From NCBI RefSeq assembly GCF_900119315.1, contig NZ_LT827010.1, positions 2,761,001 to 2,825,000 on the forward strand: a DNA stretch of 64,000 nucleotides, written 5' to 3'. A program made the position numbers and the translations under genes. The stretch is from Actinoplanes sp. SE50/110. GTDB lineage: Bacteria; Actinomycetota; Actinomycetes; Mycobacteriales; Micromonosporaceae. The notes under the pieces are model-generated. The model was not told the origin of the DNA. It did no database searches and saw only the letters and a list, made by a program, of their open reading frames with translations. Shown here piece after piece: positions 61,483 to 64,000 of this stretch (positions are counted from its first letter, which is position 1; each line of letters begins with the position of its first letter).

Positions 61483-61887
61483 ATGGCGTCCCGGCTCAAC
61501 CCGTATCTGACCTTCGACGGCAACGCCCGCGAGGCCATGGAGACGTATCAGCGGATCTTCGGTGGCGATCTGAAGGTCACCACGTTCGGGGAGTTCGGCG
61601 TCCCCGACGAGTCGATCAAGGACAAGGTGATGCACGCGATGCTGGACACGCCGCAGGGTTACACCCTGATGGCCTCCGACACCGCGCCCGGCATGCCGTT
61701 CACCCCGGGCAACGCCAACTCGGTCAGCATCAGCGGCGACGCCTCCGACAACCTGCGCGCCTTCTGGGACAAGCTCGCCGACGGCGCCACCATCAGCCTG
61801 CCCCTGGAGAAACAGATGTGGGGCGACGAGTTCGGCCAGCTTGTCGACAGATACGGCGTCCCCTGGATGGTCAACATCACCGCCTGA
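61483..61887 (+). CDS. VOC-superfamily protein, PhnB-like
   Basis: A 134-residue protein with two beta-alpha-beta-beta-beta modules of the vicinal oxygen chelate fold: RLNPYLTFDGNAREAMETYQRIFGGDL, GYTLMASDTAPGM, SVSISGDASDNLRAFWDKLADGATISLPLEKQMWGDEFGQLVDRYGVPWMVN. The ending WG..FG...D.FGV.W matches PhnB/3-demethylubiquinone-type relatives. Enzymatic role unknown; many members handle glyoxalase-like or resistance reactions. ATG at 61483 follows AGAGGAG by six bases. Single gene. Confidence 0.88.
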   Translation: MASRLNPYLTFDGNAREAMETYQRIFGGDLKVTTFGEFGVPDESIKDKVMHAMLDTPQGYTLMASDTAPGMPFTPGNANSVSISGDASDNLRAFWDKLADGATISLPLEKQMWGDEFGQLVDRYGVPWMVNITA

Positions 61888-62008
61888 TCCGCGCCGATCA
61901 CGTCTGCCGTTCGGCCTTCAGCGCCGCCCGGCGTGCCCACGTTCTTTCGATGATGCTCTTGTGCGTTGATCCGGCCGGGGTTCGGGTCCGGCGGGCTCGG
62001 CCGGCCTG

Positions 62009-62050
62009 AGGGTGCGCTCAGCCGGGCTCAGGGTGCGCTCAGTCAGCCCT
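62009..62050. repeat. Two 21-bp direct repeats
   Basis: AGGGTGCGCTCAGCCGGGCT and AGGGTGCGCTCAGTCAGCCC lie in tandem immediately before the right-edge hydrolase gene. The gap 61888-62050 otherwise shows no gene. Confidence 0.6.
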
Positions 62051-64000
62051 GTGAATGCTGTGGCTGTGCTGACGATCATGATCCCCGGGTTGCACATGAC
62101 CATCGCTGACTTCGCTGTCGTGGCGGCCTCGGCGGTGCTGGTGCTCGCCCGATGGCTGCCGACGGCCGCACGGCGCCGCACTGCTCTCAGCGCCGCCGCC
62201 GTGACGATCGTCGGCGCGGCCTTCACCGTGCCGGGCACCCGTTGGCCGGTCCTTCTGGTGCTGGGCACGGACCTGCTTGTGGTCGCGGCAACCGTTGCGG
62301 TGTGGCTCCGGAAGCGTCGCATCGCCCTGTCCGCCAGCGATGGCCGCAGTGCTGAAGTCCGGCGCGCTACGAAGGCGCGTAGCGGCGGGGCTCTGCGCGC
62401 TTCGGGCGGGGGAAGCGCGGAGGTATCGGACGCTTCGGACCGGAGGAGTGCGGCTCGGCGCGCCGCTGAGGCGGGGAGCGGGGAAAGTCCGCGGGGTTCG
62501 GGTGGCCGAGGCGGGGAGGTGTCGGGCGCTTCGGGCGGCGGGAGCGGTGCGGCTCTGCAGGCTGCCGATGTGGGGAGCCGGGAGGCTTTGCGAGCCTCGG
62601 ACGGGCGGAGTGAGGGGGCTGCCGGGGGTGGGGAGGAGGATCGGCGGGTTCGGCGGTCGATGGCGTTGCCCGGTTCGGTGGTGGCCCTGGGGCTGGTGAT
62701 CGGGGCCGGGGCGGCCGCCTGGGCGTTGCCGGTGCCGGTGTTTCCGGCGCTGTCCGGGGCGTCCGCGGTGGGGACGACAGTGCTGCAGTGGACGGATCCG
62801 GCGCGGGGGGAGGCGGCCACGCCGGACGCCGGCGATCGGCGCGCGGTGGTGGTGCAGCTGTGGTATCCGGCGCAGCGGGTGGCGCCGGATGCGGTTCGGG
62901 CGCAGTACCTGGGGCGGAATCGTCGCGAAGCTGAAATCGTCGCTGATGGGGTGGCTGACTATCTCGGGGTGCCGGGGTTTCTGCTCGACGGGCCTACCCG
63001 GGCACGGACCCACGCGGTGGTCGGGGCGCAACCGGCAACCGGTCGCTTCCCGGTGGTGCTGTTCTCGCCCGGGCTCGGCGGGGTACGCACGCAGAACACG
63101 GCGTGGGCTGAGGAACTGGCCAGCCGAGGCTACGTCGTGGCCGGGGTGGACCACCCGTATGACTCGGCCGCGGTCGTACTCGCCGACGGGAGTACCGTCC
63201 GGACGCGCATCGCGGCCAGCGGGGACCGGACCGAGGACAACCGTCGGCGAATCTCCTGGACGTCGGTGCGGGCCGCGGACCTCAGCTTCGTCCTGACCCA
63301 ACTCGGCCGCCTGGACAAGGGCGATCCTGCTGGCCGTGGCGAGGAGGGCGATGCTGCCGGCCGTGGCGAGGAGGGCGATGCTGCCGGCCGTGGCGGGATG
63401 GGCGATGCTGCCGGCCGTGGCGGGATGGGCGATCCTGCCGGCCGTGGCGGGATGGGCGAGCCTGCCGGCCGTGGCGGGATGGGCGAGCCTGCTGGCCGCG
63501 GCGGGAAGGCAGCATTCGACCACCGTGCACCGGCAGACGGCGGCGAGCCCGGCCGTGCGGGTGGCGGTGTCGGCGGCGGTGAGGAGGGCGTCGCCGGGGA
63601 GTTGGCTGGCCGGCTGGATGTCGGTCGGGCGGCGGTCACCGGGCATTCGCTGGGTGGGGCGGCGGCTGTGCGGGCTGCTCAAGGGGATCCGCGGTTCAAG
63701 GCGGTCATCGATCTGGACGGTGGGCTCGACACCGATCAGAAGGCGGTACGGCAGCCCGTTCTGGTGGTTACCCATGAGATTCGGGATCGGGCGGATGCCG
63801 ACTATGTCGCGCGGGTGATGACAGTGCTCGAAGGCGGCGGGGCGGGCGGGTATCGGCTCACCGTGCCGGGGAGTGCGCATCTCACGTTCACCGATGCGCC
63901 CCTTTATCTGCCGCCGGTCCCGTCGCTGGTGGGTTCGCTCGGGGGGAACGGCAGCGTGCGGATGACAGTGGAGACCAGCGCCGCGTTCCTGGACGCCACC
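62051..64000 (+). CDS. PAF-acetylhydrolase-like alpha/beta hydrolase with membrane N-terminus, truncated by the window edge
   Basis: An open frame runs from about 62051 to the last base without a stop: at least 650 residues. Residues about 15-80 hold hydrophobic helices (IADFAVVAASAVLVLARWLP, WPVLLVLGTDLLVVAATVAVWL). A ~100-residue Ser/Gly/Ala/Arg-rich linker follows, then another helix (SVVALGLVIGAGAAAWALPV). The hydrolase domain begins VVVQLWYPAQ, as in PAF-AH-type lipases, with FPVVLFSPGLGG (oxyanion), YVVAGVDHPYDSA, nucleophile GHSLGGAAAV, acid in VIDLDGGLD and His in SAHLTFTDAP. Seven nine-residue repeats interrupt it before the GHSLGG motif. Several starts are possible (GTG 62012, 62033 or 62051; ATG 62078 or 62096), none with a clear ribosome site. 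Confidence 0.8.
   Translation, partial: MNAVAVLTIMIPGLHMTIADFAVVAASAVLVLARWLPTAARRRTALSAAAVTIVGAAFTVPGTRWPVLLVLGTDLLVVAATVAVWLRKRRIALSASDGRSAEVRRATKARSGGALRASGGGSAEVSDASDRRSAARRAAEAGSGESPRGSGGRGGEVSGASGGGSGAALQAADVGSREALRASDGRSEGAAGGGEEDRRVRRSMALPGSVVALGLVIGAGAAAWALPVPVFPALSGASAVGTTVLQWTDPARGEAATPDAGDRRAVVVQLWYPAQRVAPDAVRAQYLGRNRREAEIVADGVADYLGVPGFLLDGPTRARTHAVVGAQPATGRFPVVLFSPGLGGVRTQNTAWAEELASRGYVVAGVDHPYDSAAVVLADGSTVRTRIAASGDRTEDNRRRISWTSVRAADLSFVLTQLGRLDKGDPAGRGEEGDAAGRGEEGDAAGRGGMGDAAGRGGMGDPAGRGGMGEPAGRGGMGEPAGRGGKAAFDHRAPADGGEPGRAGGGVGGGEEGVAGELAGRLDVGRAAVTGHSLGGAAAVRAAQGDPRFKAVIDLDGGLDTDQKAVRQPVLVVTHEIRDRADADYVARVMTVLEGGGAGGYRLTVPGSAHLTFTDAPLYLPPVPSLVGSLGGNGSVRMTVETSAAFLDAT
63320..63508 (+). 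repeat. Seven 27-bp in-frame repeats inside the hydrolase gene
   Basis: Seven consecutive 27-bp units encode G(D/E)(P/A)AGRG(E/G)(E/M). Neighbouring copies are almost identical in DNA sequence, so the expansion is recent. They fall between the VDHPYDSA and GHSLGG parts of the hydrolase fold, extending a surface loop. Confidence 0.9.

Overview
The window is very GC-rich (third codon positions almost all G or C), has many GTG starts and ATGA or TGATG gene overlaps. It carries actinobacterial markers: an EthA-like monooxygenase, an NnaR-type HemD/winged-helix regulator, CBM2-bearing cellulases under a CelR/CebR-type operator, and FtsX-type exporters. I infer a filamentous actinomycete of the Micromonosporaceae (Actinoplanes-like). 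This comes from gene content and style, not from a database search. No tRNA, rRNA, insertion sequence, prophage or CRISPR array was seen, so it looks like ordinary chromosome.

Layout. 0-5.5 kb: the start of an MMPL exporter divergent from its MarR regulator, a TPR membrane protein, a second MarR regulator divergent from an ABC exporter, and a methyltransferase. 5.5-8 kb: a CitA-type citrate synthase divergent from a citrate synthase fused to an N-terminal helix-turn-helix, with repeated TCAACAT half-sites between them. 8.3-10.1 kb: a nitroreductase and a lipoprotein separated by minisatellites. 10.1-15.3 kb: an oxidative module of alpha/beta hydrolase, SDR, Baeyer-Villiger monooxygenase, DUF4873 protein and TetR regulator, divergent from a diiron oxygenase. 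Together they could run hydroxylation, alcohol oxidation, Baeyer-Villiger insertion and ester cleavage. 16.2-22.4 kb: nitrite assimilation (nnaR, sirohydrochlorin chelatase, nirB, nirD, narK-type transporter) closed by a terminator. 22.5-31.3 kb: a secreted His-rich repeat protein, a small unknown gene, and a four-gene FtsX/MacB-type ABC system in which one ATPase ends in an AbrB-like tail. 31.3-36.4 kb: a sugar ABC importer lacking its own ATPase, and UDP-glucose dehydrogenase. 36.7-44.7 kb: a cellulolytic cluster of GH74, GH48, AA10 LPMO and an SGNH hydrolase, preceded by a perfect TGGGAGCGCTCCCA operator. 44.7-50.5 kb: YciO, Nudix, a beta-hydroxyacid dehydrogenase, an aldehyde dehydrogenase, an orphan XylF-like binding protein, smpB and a small partner. 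50.6-64 kb: an MMPL exporter, glycolate oxidase glcDEF, a lipoprotein, pyruvate phosphate dikinase, a VOC protein, and a PAF-acetylhydrolase-like hydrolase that runs off the right edge.

A striking general feature is short tandem repetition. At least ten arrays (unit about 16-56 bp) fill gene boundaries. Several proteins also carry amplified short motifs in frame: the ABC exporter's nucleotide-binding domain, the methyltransferase N-terminus, the His-rich secreted protein and the right-edge hydrolase.
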